A model generated the notes under the pieces. That model saw only the letters and a list, made by a program, of their open reading frames with translations. It was not told where the DNA came from and made no database searches. The translations under genes were made by a program, and so were the position numbers. Shown piece after piece: positions 1-9,046 of a DNA stretch of 63,390 bases (positions are counted from its first letter, which is position 1; every line of letters starts with the position of its first letter). Source of the DNA: CAZPZR01 sp964591105 (GTDB taxonomy: Bacteria > Bacillota > Clostridia > Lachnospirales > Lachnospiraceae); contig CAZPZR010000003.1 in the NCBI GenBank assembly GCA_964591105.1, positions 1 through 63,390 of the forward strand, read 5' to 3'.

Positions 1-51
1 GCACAGCAGACTCTGACTCTGTTAGTAGGGGTTCAAGTCCCTTTTCCGTAG
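1..51 (+). tRNA. tRNA-Gln(CTG), 3' part only (cut by window start)
   Basis: The anticodon arm folds as stem 6-10/18-22 with a 7-nt loop whose anticodon CTG (13-15) reads CAG glutamine codons. A four-base variable loop follows, then a T arm (27-31/39-43, loop TTCAAGT), a seven-base acceptor strand (44-50) and discriminator G51. The next bases are CTT, so CCA is not encoded and would have to be added after transcription. The acceptor 5' strand and D arm lie before the window. Confidence 0.85.
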
Positions 52-58
52 CTTTGAG

Positions 59-92
59 AATAGGAATTGATTCAATCAATTCCTATTTTTTT
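59..92 (+). terminator. Intrinsic terminator after tRNA-Gln
   Basis: A 12-bp stem (AATAGGAATTGA/TCAATTCCTATT) with loop TTCAA runs into a T tract. It ends the upstream tRNA transcript eight bases after the tRNA. Confidence 0.9.
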
Positions 93-113
93 ATAGGGAA
101 ATTTTAATTCTTG

Positions 114-122
114 TGTTATAAT
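114..122 (+). promoter_or_regulatory. Extended -10 promoter of the MATE gene
   Basis: TGTTATAAT is an extended -10 element (TGn plus TATAAT). No good -35 is visible. It lies about 30 bases before the start codon, between the tRNA terminator and the MATE gene. Confidence 0.55.
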
Positions 123-151
123 ATGCATATCTAAAGATAGGAGAGACAACG

Positions 152-1540
152 ATGGGATTTGAAAAAACAACGAATGTACAAAAGAAAGAAACCCTTGATG
201 TAAACTGGAAGCTTTTTTATAAGCATGTATTCAGTTTGATTGTGCCGATGGCACTGCAGAATTTAATTAACGTAGGAGTTACGGCGACTGACGTATTGAT
301 GCTTGGTCGAGTTGGTGAAAAGGTACTTTCTGGTGCATCACTTGCTGGACAGATTCAGTTTGTAATGACCCTCTTTTTGTTTGGAATTACCTCGGGTGCT
401 ACTGTACTTACAGCTCAGTACTGGGGAAAGAAGGATACACGTTCCATTGAGAAGATTATGGGAATGGCTATGACAATGGCAGTATCAGCAGGATTATTAT
501 TTAACCTTGCGGCGGAAATTTTCCCTATACAACTGCTTCGAATTTTCACTAGCGAAGAAGCTGTGATTCTTGAAGGAGCAAAATATTTGAGAATTGTTGC
601 ATTTTCTTATGCGATTATGTGCGTGACACAGATTTATCTGAATATCATGCGAAGCATTGAACGTGTAGTGATTTCAACGGTTGTATATGGGATTTCACTG
701 ATGGCAAATATTGTGCTCAATGCAATCTTGATTTTCGGATTATTTGGAATGCCAGCGCTTGGAATTGAGGGTGCAGCGATTGCAACGCTGATTTCACGAA
801 TTCTTGAGCTTGTGATAGTTCTCTGGTATGCAAACTATAAGAATAAAGCAATTCATTTCCATTTTAAGGATATGATTAAGATTGATAAATTGCTTTTGAA
901 AGACTTCCTGGTTTATGCAGCACCAGTTATCATTAATGAGTTATTCTGGGGACTGGGATCATCAGCGAATACTGCGATTATTGGACATTTAGGAAGTGCG
1001 GCAGTAGCAGCGAACTCTGTGGCACAGGTGGCAAGACAGTTAGCATTGGTTGTTTGCTTTGGGGTATCCAATGCAACTGCAATCTATTTAGGAAAAACAA
1101 TTGGAGAAAAACGCTATGAACTAGCAAAGGCTTATGGAAGAAAGTTCCTAAAACTGAGTATTATTACAGGATTGCTTGGTGGATGCCTTGTATTCTTGTC
1201 ATCTCCAATTGCACTGCGACTTATGACATTATCAGCAGAAGCACAGGGATATATGAAGTTTATGTTCTTTGTAATGTCTTATTTTACCTTCTGCATGTCA
1301 ATCAATACGACATTGATCGTAGGTGTTTTACGTTCTGGTGGAGATACTAAGTATGGACTGATCGTAGAACTTGGGGCAATGTGGTGCTTCTCCATTTTAC
1401 TCGGAGCGATTGCAGCGTTTAAGTTCCATGCAAGCGTCGAGGTAGTGTATATCATTCTGATGAGTGATGAAGTGGTGAAGATTCCATTATCCATGTATCG
1501 ATTTTTTAGTTATAAGTGGATAAAAAATATTACAAGATAA
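152..1540 (+). CDS. MATE family multidrug/sodium antiporter
   Basis: This is a 462-aa membrane protein with two homologous MatE halves (about residues 20-180 and 250-410) and about twelve predicted membrane segments, the normal size and layout for a MATE exporter. The family exports cationic drugs or metabolites in exchange for Na+ or H+ at the cytoplasmic membrane. The second half begins with the typical run AAPVIINELFWGLG. The ribosome site AGGAGAG sits eight bases before ATG152. It is transcribed from its own promoter directly after the tRNA-Gln terminator. The substrate cannot be told from sequence. Confidence 0.9.
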   Translation: MGFEKTTNVQKKETLDVNWKLFYKHVFSLIVPMALQNLINVGVTATDVLMLGRVGEKVLSGASLAGQIQFVMTLFLFGITSGATVLTAQYWGKKDTRSIEKIMGMAMTMAVSAGLLFNLAAEIFPIQLLRIFTSEEAVILEGAKYLRIVAFSYAIMCVTQIYLNIMRSIERVVISTVVYGISLMANIVLNAILIFGLFGMPALGIEGAAIATLISRILELVIVLWYANYKNKAIHFHFKDMIKIDKLLLKDFLVYAAPVIINELFWGLGSSANTAIIGHLGSAAVAANSVAQVARQLALVVCFGVSNATAIYLGKTIGEKRYELAKAYGRKFLKLSIITGLLGGCLVFLSSPIALRLMTLSAEAQGYMKFMFFVMSYFTFCMSINTTLIVGVLRSGGDTKYGLIVELGAMWCFSILLGAIAAFKFHASVEVVYIILMSDEVVKIPLSMYRFFSYKWIKNITR

Positions 1541-1600
1541 TGACTGCATCCTGCAGTTATAAATAATAATAAGGTGAATGAAAAAGAGGAGGATGAAGCA

Positions 1601-3283
1601 ATGTATATGGACGATTACAAACGTTGGGCAGGCGTAGAATTAGAAGACCCTGCACTGACAGAGGAATTGAAAGAAATTGCTGGAAACGACGAAGAAATAA
1701 AGGAACGATTTGCTGTAGCTTTGAAATTTGGTACTGCCGGCCTTAGAGGGGTACTTGGAGCAGGATCTAACCGCATGAATATCTATGTGGTACGTCAGGC
1801 GACACAGGGACTTGCAAATTGGGTAAAAACACAAGGCGGAAAACAGTTGGTAGCAATCAGCTATGACAGCCGAATCAACAGTGATGTATTTGCGAAAGAG
1901 GCAGCAAAAGTTCTTGCGGCAAATGGAATTAAAGTTCGCATCTACGATGCACTGATGCCAGTTCCAGCACTTAGTTTTGCAACACGTTACTATGAAGCAA
2001 ATGCGGGAGTTATGATCACAGCATCTCACAACCCGGCGAAATACAATGGATATAAAGCATATGGCCCAGATGGATGCCAGATGACAGACGAAGCAGCAAA
2101 TGTAGTTTATGCAGAAATTCAGAAAACAGATATCCTGACAGGTGCAAAACTGATGGGATTTGATGAAGGAATGAAAGCTGGATTGATTGAATATGTAGGA
2201 GACGATTGTAAGGAAGCACTCTATGAAGCAATTGAAGCTAGAAGCGTAAGACCAGGACTTTGCAAGACAGCGGGATTAAAATTAGTGTATTCTCCATTGA
2301 ACGGATCTGGATTAGTGCCAGTTATGAAAGTGTTAAGTGACATCGGAATCGATGATGTGAGAATCGTACCAGAACAGAAGTATCCAGATGGTAACTTCCC
2401 AACTTGCCCATATCCAAATCCAGAAATTTTTGAAGCACTTCGTCTTGGACTGGAACTTGCAGAAAAAGAAGGTGCAGACTTAATGTTAGCAACAGACCCA
2501 GATGCTGACCGTGTAGGAATCGCAATGAAGTGTCCAGATGGAACATATGAATTAGTATCTGGAAACGAAGTTGGTGTACTCTTGCTTGATTATATCTGTG
2601 CTGGTCGTATTGAAAAAGGAACAATGCCAGAAGGAGCGGTAGCAGTAAAATCTATCGTTTCAACACCACTTGCAGATGCAGTTGCTTCTCATTATGGTGT
2701 AGAGATGAGAAATGTACTCACTGGTTTCAAATGGATTGGAGATCAGATTGCGCAGTTAGAAGCAGATGGAGAAGTAGATAGATTCATCTTCGGATTTGAA
2801 GAATCTTACGGATACCTTGCTGGACCATACGTACGAGATAAAGATGCAATTATTGGTTCTATGTTAATTTGTGAAATGGCTGCATATTATAGAAGTATTG
2901 GTTCTTCTATTAAACAGCGTTTGGAAGAAATTTACGCAGAATATGGACGTTACCTGAACAAGGTAGACAGCTATGAATTCCCAGGATTATCTGGTATGGA
3001 TAAGATGGCAGGAATTATGGAAGATCTTCGTAAGAACCCGCCTGCAGAAATTGCCGGATATGCAGTTGTAAAAGCAGTGGATTATAAGAAATCTGAAGAA
3101 ACAGGATTACCTGCAGCAAATGTATTGATTTACGAATTAGAAGGTGGAGCAACTGTAATTGTTCGTCCATCTGGAACAGAACCAAAGATCAAAACATATT
3201 TTACAACATTAGGAAAAGATTTAGCAGAAGCACAGGCACAGAAAGATGCCCTTGCAGAAGCATTAAAGCCAATGTTCTCATAA
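1601..3283 (+). CDS. pgcA: Phosphoglucomutase / phosphomannomutase (alpha-D-phosphohexomutase)
   Basis: This 560-aa enzyme interconverts glucose-1-phosphate and glucose-6-phosphate (possibly also mannose phosphates) in the cytoplasm, feeding UDP-glucose and glycogen or wall polymers. All four family loops are present: the phosphoserine loop TASHNP with Ser142, the Mg loop DPDADR at 299-304, the sugar loop GFEES at 398-402 and the phosphate loop RPSGTEP at 522-528. ATG1601 is chosen because GAGGAGG lies eight bases upstream; the in-frame ATG at 1574 lies before that site. The length matches the B. subtilis PgcA type rather than the shorter GlmM type found at 11114. Confidence 0.93.
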   Translation: MYMDDYKRWAGVELEDPALTEELKEIAGNDEEIKERFAVALKFGTAGLRGVLGAGSNRMNIYVVRQATQGLANWVKTQGGKQLVAISYDSRINSDVFAKEAAKVLAANGIKVRIYDALMPVPALSFATRYYEANAGVMITASHNPAKYNGYKAYGPDGCQMTDEAANVVYAEIQKTDILTGAKLMGFDEGMKAGLIEYVGDDCKEALYEAIEARSVRPGLCKTAGLKLVYSPLNGSGLVPVMKVLSDIGIDDVRIVPEQKYPDGNFPTCPYPNPEIFEALRLGLELAEKEGADLMLATDPDADRVGIAMKCPDGTYELVSGNEVGVLLLDYICAGRIEKGTMPEGAVAVKSIVSTPLADAVASHYGVEMRNVLTGFKWIGDQIAQLEADGEVDRFIFGFEESYGYLAGPYVRDKDAIIGSMLICEMAAYYRSIGSSIKQRLEEIYAEYGRYLNKVDSYEFPGLSGMDKMAGIMEDLRKNPPAEIAGYAVVKAVDYKKSEETGLPAANVLIYELEGGATVIVRPSGTEPKIKTYFTTLGKDLAEAQAQKDALAEALKPMFS

Positions 3284-3291
3284 GTGAAATC

Positions 3292-3327
3292 AAAAATAGG
3301 ACCTGCCAATCGGCAGGTCCTATTTTT
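3292..3327. terminator. Bidirectional terminator
   Basis: A perfect 16-bp stem (AAAAATAGGACCTGCC and its complement) has a 4-nt loop and T tracts on both strands. It serves the convergent phosphoglucomutase and AGCS symporter genes. Confidence 0.92.
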
Positions 3328-3346
3328 GATACATAAAGATGAATTT

Positions 3347-4738
3347 TTATTTTCTTTCTTTAGAGAAGTACTCTTTTGTTAATTTCACAACTGTTCCAGA
3401 CATTAAGAACAGAGCAACTAAGTTAGGGATTGACATGAATCCGTTACATGTATCAGCGATACCCCAGATAACACCAAGGTCTACAGTAGCACCAAGGATA
3501 CATACTAATGAGTATACAACTAAGAATGGTTTAACAACTTTGTATGAGAACAAGAATTCCATACAACGTGCTCCGTAAAGTCCCCAACCAAGGATTGTAG
3601 AGAATGCGAAGCAGCACATTGCGATAGCTGTAAAGATTGATACCCAGCTTCCGTAAGAAGCAACGAAACCTGAAATTGTAAGTTCTGCACCAGCAGCTTC
3701 GCCAAAGTGAATTGGAACACCACTGCAAAGGATTACAAGAGCTGTTAATGTACATACAACGATTGTATCAGCAAATACTTCGAAGATACCGAAGAGACCC
3801 TGTTTTACAGGATGATCTACGTCTGCACAAGCGTGAGCCATAGAACCAGTACCGATACCAGCTTCGTTAGAGAAGATACCACGAGATACACCACGTCTCA
3901 TTGTAACGAAGAAGCTTCCTACAACACCACCTGTAAATGCGGATGGGTTAAATGCACCTGCGAAAATAGAAGCAAATACTGCAGGAACGTTCTTAAAGTT
4001 AATAACAACAACACCAATACCAAGAAGGATGAAAAGTACTGCCATAAATGGAACTAATTTTTCAGTAACGCTACCGATACGTTTTACACCACCAAGAAGT
4101 ACAACTCCAACAGTTACTGCACACACGATACCAATGATAAGATTTACAGTTCCAAGGCTAGAAGCATCTATAACACCATAACTTGTAAGAGCAGAGTTGA
4201 TAGAAGCTGTAATTGTATTAACCTGAGTTGCATTACCTGTACCTAATACTGTTAAAGCACCAAGAAGTGCATAGAGGCTAGCCATCCATTTCCATTTTGG
4301 TCCTAAACCATTCTTGATGTAGTACATTGGTCCACCAACGTATTCGCCGTTTGGATTCTTTTCACGATAGTGAACAGCTAATGTAACTTCAGAGAATTTT
4401 GTACACATACCAAGGAGAGCAGATACCCACATCCAGAATACAGCACCAGGTCCACCAATTGCGATTGCTCCAGCTACACCCGCGATATTACCGGTTCCGA
4501 TCGTAGCTGCAAGAGCTGTACAAACTGCCTGGAAAGGAGTGATACTACCTTCTTTTGCTTCTTCTTTTGTGAAAATCTTTCCGATTGTATTCTTTAAGGC
4601 ATATCCAAACTTTCTGAACTGGATAAAGCCTGTGCGGCAGGTCAATACCAAACCAACACCAATGATACATACCATTGCCGGAACACCCCAAATAAAGTTG
4701 TTCAAGGTGTTATTCACATTTGTAATTGTTTCTAACAT
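3347..4738 (-). CDS. Sodium:alanine symporter (AGCS family)
   Basis: This 463-aa integral membrane protein of the AGCS (DagA/AlsT) family takes up alanine or glycine with Na+. The family signature GTGNIAG is at residues 81-87 and is followed by a Gly-rich helix ending in GGPGAVFWMW. About ten or eleven hydrophobic segments are visible and the length is typical. A ribosome site GAGGAAA lies before the ATG. It is monocistronic and closed by the shared terminator at 3292-3327. An alanine dehydrogenase gene at 57192 could use the imported alanine, but that link is inference. Confidence 0.93.
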   Translation of the reverse strand: MLETITNVNNTLNNFIWGVPAMVCIIGVGLVLTCRTGFIQFRKFGYALKNTIGKIFTKEEAKEGSITPFQAVCTALAATIGTGNIAGVAGAIAIGGPGAVFWMWVSALLGMCTKFSEVTLAVHYREKNPNGEYVGGPMYYIKNGLGPKWKWMASLYALLGALTVLGTGNATQVNTITASINSALTSYGVIDASSLGTVNLIIGIVCAVTVGVVLLGGVKRIGSVTEKLVPFMAVLFILLGIGVVVINFKNVPAVFASIFAGAFNPSAFTGGVVGSFFVTMRRGVSRGIFSNEAGIGTGSMAHACADVDHPVKQGLFGIFEVFADTIVVCTLTALVILCSGVPIHFGEAAGAELTISGFVASYGSWVSIFTAIAMCCFAFSTILGWGLYGARCMEFLFSYKVVKPFLVVYSLVCILGATVDLGVIWGIADTCNGFMSIPNLVALFLMSGTVVKLTKEYFSKERK

Positions 4739-4922
4739 GTTTTTTGTTTCCTCGCTTTCATTTTTTTACCGTTTTTTCATTGATTTAAGAATATCATAAG
4801 AAATGAATTTTGTACACAATTGATATTTTTTAATCAATATGAATAATTTTTTGTCAAAATCCAACAAAAGATGAGGCGCAATAAACGCAGCATTTCTAGG
4901 TGTGGGAGATAATAATATTTAG

Positions 4923-4951
4923 TTGAAAATAATCGAAAAACATTTTATAAT
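4923..4951 (+). promoter_or_regulatory. Sigma-A promoter of the NSS transporter gene
   Basis: TTGAAA (4923-4928), a 17-base spacer and TATAAT (4946-4951) form a near-consensus housekeeping promoter 55 bases before ATG5007. Confidence 0.8.
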
Positions 4952-4966
4952 GAATTGATAAAACGC

Positions 4967-4984
4967 TATCGTGTTAAAACGATA
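4967..4984. promoter_or_regulatory. Inverted repeat in the leader, possible operator
   Basis: TATCGT and ACGATA form a perfect 6-bp dyad separated by six bases. It lies just after the expected transcription start of the NSS transporter and before its ribosome site, a usual place for a repressor site. The binding protein is unknown. Confidence 0.4.
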
Positions 4985-5006
4985 AAAGAATATGTGAGGT
5001 GCAACG

Positions 5007-6470
5007 ATGAAGAGAGCGAAGTTTGGTTCGCGTATAGGATTTATCCTGGTTTCGGCTGGGTGCGCGATTGGTATAGGAAATGTATGGAAGTTCCCATACT
5101 TGTGTGGTGAATACGGAGGAGCAGCATTTATTTTGATTTATCTGTTGTTCTTACTGGTTATGGGGATTCCGATTATGATCTGTGAATTTGCAACAGGAAG
5201 AGCAAGCCAGTTAAGTGTAGCGGGAGCATTTGAAAAGTTAGAAGCAGAAGGAAGTAGATTTCACTTCACGAAGTGGATTGGAATTATTGGATGCTATATG
5301 CTGATGATGTTCTACACAACAGTTGGTGGCTGGATGATCTATTACTGTTATCGAAGCTTGAAAGGCGAGTTTGTAGGTGCTACTGCGGAGATGGTAGAAG
5401 GAGCTTTTGGCAGTATGCTGGGAAGTGCGCCAACGATGGCGTTCTGGACAATCGCAATCTGTGTAGTTGGCTTTATCATCTGTTATCTTGGCGTTCAAAA
5501 TGGTGTAGAACGAGTTTCCAAGTTTATGATGGTGGCTTTACTTGGAATTATGGTAGTTTTGGCTGTGCATTCTGTGTTTTTGAAGGGTGCAGGAGAAGGA
5601 ATTGAATTTTATCTGATTCCTAATTTTGAACGAATGGTTGAACTTGGAATAGGGAATGTAATTTTCGCAGCGATGAGCCAGGCATTTTTTACTCTTTCTA
5701 TTGGAATTGGCGCAATGCTTATTTTTGGAAGTTACATTAATAAGGAAAGAAAGTTATTTGGTGAAGCAATTAGCATTACTGTATTGGATACAGCAGTAGC
5801 ATTGATGGCAGGATTCATTATTATTCCGGCTTGTTTTGCATATGGAATTGAACCTGGAGCAGGTCCAAGCCTTATCTTTATTACGATTCCGAATATTTTT
5901 GCGCAGATGCCAGGAGGACAGATTTGGTTGTCACTTTTCTTTCTTTTCTTAACATTTGCGGCATTTACAACGATTGTAGCAGTATTAGAGAATATTATTT
6001 CTTTCAATATTGATATGCTCCATTGGTCAAGAAAAAAGAGTGTGCTTGTCAGTGCAGTACTTGTAATTGTTTTGAGTATGCCATGCGTGCTTGGATATAA
6101 TGTATGGTCTGGAGTTCAGCTTTTGGGAGAAGGTTCTACAATCCTCGACTTAGAAGACTTTATTGTGTCTAACAACTTACTTCCATTAGGAAGTCTTGTT
6201 TATGTTCTGTTCTGTACAAGAAAGAATGGATGGGGATGGGATAACTTTATTGCAGAGGCTAATACTGGAGTAGGGATGAAATTCCCGCAAGGATTTAAGA
6301 ATTATATGTCCTATGTGGTACCAGTGATTATTGCAGTGATTTACTTAAAAGGTTACTATGATTTCTTTGTATCCAAAGGAAGAGCAATGCTGATTGGGTG
6401 GATGTGTGTAGCAGTAGTGCTTCTCGGCACAGTGCTCTATTGTTCATTGACTGTAAAAAAGAAAAAATAA
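5007..6470 (+). CDS. Sodium-dependent transporter, NSS/SNF family
   Basis: This 487-aa protein resembles bacterial neurotransmitter:sodium symporters (LeuT, TnaT, MhsT type) that import hydrophobic amino acids with Na+. The unwound TM1 motif runs through GCAIGIGNVWKFPY (residues 18-31) and includes the residues that coordinate Na+ and substrate in LeuT. Eleven to twelve membrane segments are visible and the tail is lysine-rich. The ribosome site GAGGTG precedes the ATG. The gene has its own strong promoter with a dyad in the leader. The substrate is not predictable; the family and the nearby AGCS gene suggest amino acid uptake. Confidence 0.92.
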   Translation: MKRAKFGSRIGFILVSAGCAIGIGNVWKFPYLCGEYGGAAFILIYLLFLLVMGIPIMICEFATGRASQLSVAGAFEKLEAEGSRFHFTKWIGIIGCYMLMMFYTTVGGWMIYYCYRSLKGEFVGATAEMVEGAFGSMLGSAPTMAFWTIAICVVGFIICYLGVQNGVERVSKFMMVALLGIMVVLAVHSVFLKGAGEGIEFYLIPNFERMVELGIGNVIFAAMSQAFFTLSIGIGAMLIFGSYINKERKLFGEAISITVLDTAVALMAGFIIIPACFAYGIEPGAGPSLIFITIPNIFAQMPGGQIWLSLFFLFLTFAAFTTIVAVLENIISFNIDMLHWSRKKSVLVSAVLVIVLSMPCVLGYNVWSGVQLLGEGSTILDLEDFIVSNNLLPLGSLVYVLFCTRKNGWGWDNFIAEANTGVGMKFPQGFKNYMSYVVPVIIAVIYLKGYYDFFVSKGRAMLIGWMCVAVVLLGTVLYCSLTVKKKK

Positions 6471-6497
6471 ATATTTAATGCGAAGGAGGTTTTTCGT

Positions 6498-7178
6498 ATG
6501 CAGTATCAAATTAGTGGCGAGACATTGCCGGTGGTTATTTGTCAGTTGGAAGCGGGAGAAAAGATGATTACAGAAGGTGGCGGAATGGCATGGATGTCAC
6601 CAAACATGTTGATGGAGACAACGACAAATGGCGGGCTTGGCAAAGCATTTGGAAGAATGCTGGCAGGGGAAAAGCTTTTCCAGAACATTTACACAGCTCA
6701 GGGTGGAACTGGATTGATTGCATTTGCATCTAGTTTTCCTGGATCTGTTCGTGCGTTCCCAATTGAACCAGGAAAAGAGATGATTTTCCAGAAAAGTGCA
6801 TTTTTAGCAGGAGAAGCAGGAATTCAGCTGTCTGTATTCTTTAATAAAAAGTTGGGATCTGGCTTCTTTGGAGGAGAAGGATTTATTCTTCAGAAAGTGT
6901 CTGGACACGGAATAGCATTTGCTGAGTTTGATGGACATGTTGTAGAATACGAATTACAGCCGGGGCAGCAGATTATAGTAGATACAGGACATCTTGCGGC
7001 AATGACAGCGAGTTGTTCTATGGATATCAAGAGCGTTCCAGGAGTGAAGAACGCGTTATTCGGAGGAGAAGGTCTGTTTAACACAGTGATCACAGGGCCG
7101 GGACATGTTTGGCTTCAGACAATGCCAATCAGCAATGTGGCAGCAGCTATCAGACCATATATTCCAACCGAAAAATAA
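6498..7178 (+). CDS. AIM24 / TIGR00266 family protein
   Basis: This is a 226-aa soluble protein of the AIM24 family, recognised by its glycine-rich beta repeats such as ITEGGGMAWMSPNM near the start and GGEGFILQKVSG in the middle. These proteins form a double beta-prism fold of uncertain role; the yeast namesake is mitochondrial. No catalytic residues are known. A strong ribosome site (AAGGAGG) lies before ATG6498, and the gene follows the NSS transporter by 27 bases, so the two are probably co-transcribed. The neighbouring greA follows after 20 bases. Confidence 0.8.
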   Translation: MQYQISGETLPVVICQLEAGEKMITEGGGMAWMSPNMLMETTTNGGLGKAFGRMLAGEKLFQNIYTAQGGTGLIAFASSFPGSVRAFPIEPGKEMIFQKSAFLAGEAGIQLSVFFNKKLGSGFFGGEGFILQKVSGHGIAFAEFDGHVVEYELQPGQQIIVDTGHLAAMTASCSMDIKSVPGVKNALFGGEGLFNTVITGPGHVWLQTMPISNVAAAIRPYIPTEK

Positions 7179-7198
7179 GTAGAACGGAGTAGGAATCA

Positions 7199-7699
7199 AT
7201 GGGAGAACAACTGACAGCAAGCGATGTAAAAAAAATCAAAGATGAAATCGAATACAGAAAGTTGGTAGTTCGAAAAAAAGAGTTGGAAGCTGTAAAAGAA
7301 GCAAGAGCACAGGGGGATCTCAGTGAAAACTTTGAATACAAAGCAGCAAAACAAGATAAGAACCGGAACGAAAGCCGTATCCGCTATTTAGAAAGAATGC
7401 TGAAGCACGCAAGAATAGTATCCGATGAATCCAAAGAAGATGAAGTTGGAATCAATGATACTGTGGAAGTGTATTTTGAAGAAGATGATGAGACAGAAAC
7501 CTATCGACTTGTAACCAGCATCCGGGGAAATTCCCTGCAAGGTTTGATAAGCATAGAGTCTCCGATGGGAAAAGCAATCTTAGGACATAAAGTGGGGGAT
7601 AAAGTGTTTATACAAACTGGAGCATCGGGATATGAGGTAGAAATTCGAAGCATTGATAAGACAAACGATGATTCAGAAGATAGTATACGGAAGTTTTAA
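7199..7699 (+). CDS. greA: Transcription elongation factor GreA/GreB
   Basis: This 166-aa factor rescues backtracked RNA polymerase by stimulating transcript cleavage. The N-terminal coiled coil carries the tip motif GDLSEN with the two essential acidic residues Asp40 and Glu43, which reach the polymerase active site. The FKBP-like C-terminal domain ends with GHKVGDKVFIQT and VEIRSID. The length is slightly above the usual 158. It is the last gene of the NSS-AIM24-greA run and is followed at once by a terminator. Confidence 0.9.
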   Translation: MGEQLTASDVKKIKDEIEYRKLVVRKKELEAVKEARAQGDLSENFEYKAAKQDKNRNESRIRYLERMLKHARIVSDESKEDEVGINDTVEVYFEEDDETETYRLVTSIRGNSLQGLISIESPMGKAILGHKVGDKVFIQTGASGYEVEIRSIDKTNDDSEDSIRKF

Positions 7700-7700
7700 C

Positions 7701-7747
7701 GCAAAATAGGACGTAGCCTTTTTGAAAAAGGCTACGTCCTATTTTGC
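7701..7747. terminator. Bidirectional terminator
   Basis: A long stem (GCAAAATAGGACGTAGCC and its complement) with an A/T-rich top closes both greA and the convergent acyltransferase gene. T-rich arms are present in both directions. Confidence 0.88.
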
Positions 7748-7773
7748 AAAATGCCCTGTACCAAAATGGCAAT

Positions 7774-8817
7774 TTATATCTTTTCCAAGTATGCAAGGCT
7801 ATGTGGATAATACAGATAACTTGGCGTTGGAAGTTGTTTCGGCAGCTGCAAATTTGCAATTTTATTCGTGAAAGCAGTAAATGGCGACAGGGAGAAGAGG
7901 AAGCTTAATCCTACGCAGCCACAAATCAGTAAGAAGCTTTCTTCCACTGTGTTTACGGAATCCAGTAAATGTGTTCGATCTTTTACTAAATTATACACAA
8001 GCCCGTGGAACAGGTAGATGCCCATGGTGCGAGTGCCAATGTAGGAGTAAAAGTGCTTTGCATCGCTGATGAACATCATCAAAGTATATGTCAGCACAAA
8101 TCCTATGCTATAACAAATCATACGGCAGAAAATTCCCTCTGCTATCGTCTGTCCAAGGAACGAATAGTTGTATCTTCCATAATAAATCTTCACAGAGTAC
8201 ATCTTTACGAATGGTCCAAAGCATACGAACCACATGCAGAGTACAAAACTGCTTATGGCAAGAACTTTTGCTTTCGCAGTACGAAGCAGGCTTAGTGTCT
8301 CGCGTTTGAAATACATTCCAGCAAGAAAGAATGGATAAAACACCAGGATTCTTGGAATGCTCAAGAAATTATCAGCCATTTCGGAGCAACCGATTGCCAG
8401 ACCGGCAGCGAGCGAAAGGAGAAAATGATGCGGAATTTTCTTAACATATGGTGTTATCACTCTCCATACGAACAGTGCGAGCAAATACCAAAGTGAAAAT
8501 TTTGGATAACACAAGTACAGCCCGGTTTTCTTGTGGATAATATAGGTGTAGAAGAGGTAGTAAACAATTTCGTATACTAAATACGGAACAAAAAGTTTAC
8601 GTATCAAATCTTTGAATGGAAGCTCGCGTTTGGAAAAATATCCAGAAATAAATATAAACGCCGGCATATGGAAAGAAACGATTCCCCATTTCAGTGGTGT
8701 AAGAATTTTATTTCCAGAAAAACAAGGTTCAATAAAGTGTCCGACAACGACGAGCAAAATTAGTAAAGTTTTGTAATTGTCAAAAAGATAATCTCTTTGC
8801 TTATATGTCTGTTTCAT
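7774..8817 (-). CDS. Membrane acyltransferase 3 family protein
   Basis: This 347-aa protein has about ten membrane helices of the acyltransferase-3 (OatA/NodX/WecH) type. The first helices carry the family's typical VVVGHF and SFHMPAFIFISGYFSKR runs. Such enzymes move acetyl or other acyl groups onto wall, capsule or exported sugars; there is no C-terminal SGNH domain, so it is the membrane-only form. It is transcribed alone, opposite to greA. The acceptor is unknown. Confidence 0.85.
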   Translation of the reverse strand: MKQTYKQRDYLFDNYKTLLILLVVVGHFIEPCFSGNKILTPLKWGIVSFHMPAFIFISGYFSKRELPFKDLIRKLFVPYLVYEIVYYLFYTYIIHKKTGLYLCYPKFSLWYLLALFVWRVITPYVKKIPHHFLLSLAAGLAIGCSEMADNFLSIPRILVFYPFFLAGMYFKRETLSLLRTAKAKVLAISSFVLCMWFVCFGPFVKMYSVKIYYGRYNYSFLGQTIAEGIFCRMICYSIGFVLTYTLMMFISDAKHFYSYIGTRTMGIYLFHGLVYNLVKDRTHLLDSVNTVEESFLLICGCVGLSFLFSLSPFTAFTNKIANLQLPKQLPTPSYLYYPHSLAYLEKI

Positions 8818-8993
8818 AACGGTATCCTCATTTAATTTTCATAAATATATTGAATGATGTTGGGGTCAAATGCTCCCAACAATGATGCCTATTTTACTCC
8901 TTGCTGAAAAAATCAACAAGGGGAAAAATGTCATGTACGTAACAAAAAACAGAGTATCATGAAATAGGGGTAGAAAAAAGTGTTCGTTTCAGC

Positions 8994-8999
8994 TATAAT
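8994..8999 (+). promoter_or_regulatory. -10 element for the PurO-like/AICARFT operon
   Basis: TATAAT lies 48 bases before the IMP cyclohydrolase start. The matching -35 region (TAGAAA at 8971) is weak, which fits a promoter needing an activator or under regulation. No purine riboswitch core is recognisable in 8818-9046. Confidence 0.5.
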
Positions 9000-9046
9000 T
9001 TAATAGCATTAAATGAACAAAAGATATATAACGAGGAGAGGTATTC

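Noticed and set aside
8818..9046. Possible purine riboswitch before the PurO-like gene
   Set aside because: No conserved purine aptamer core or paired P2/P3 loops could be seen; only a -10 element and a ribosome site are supported.
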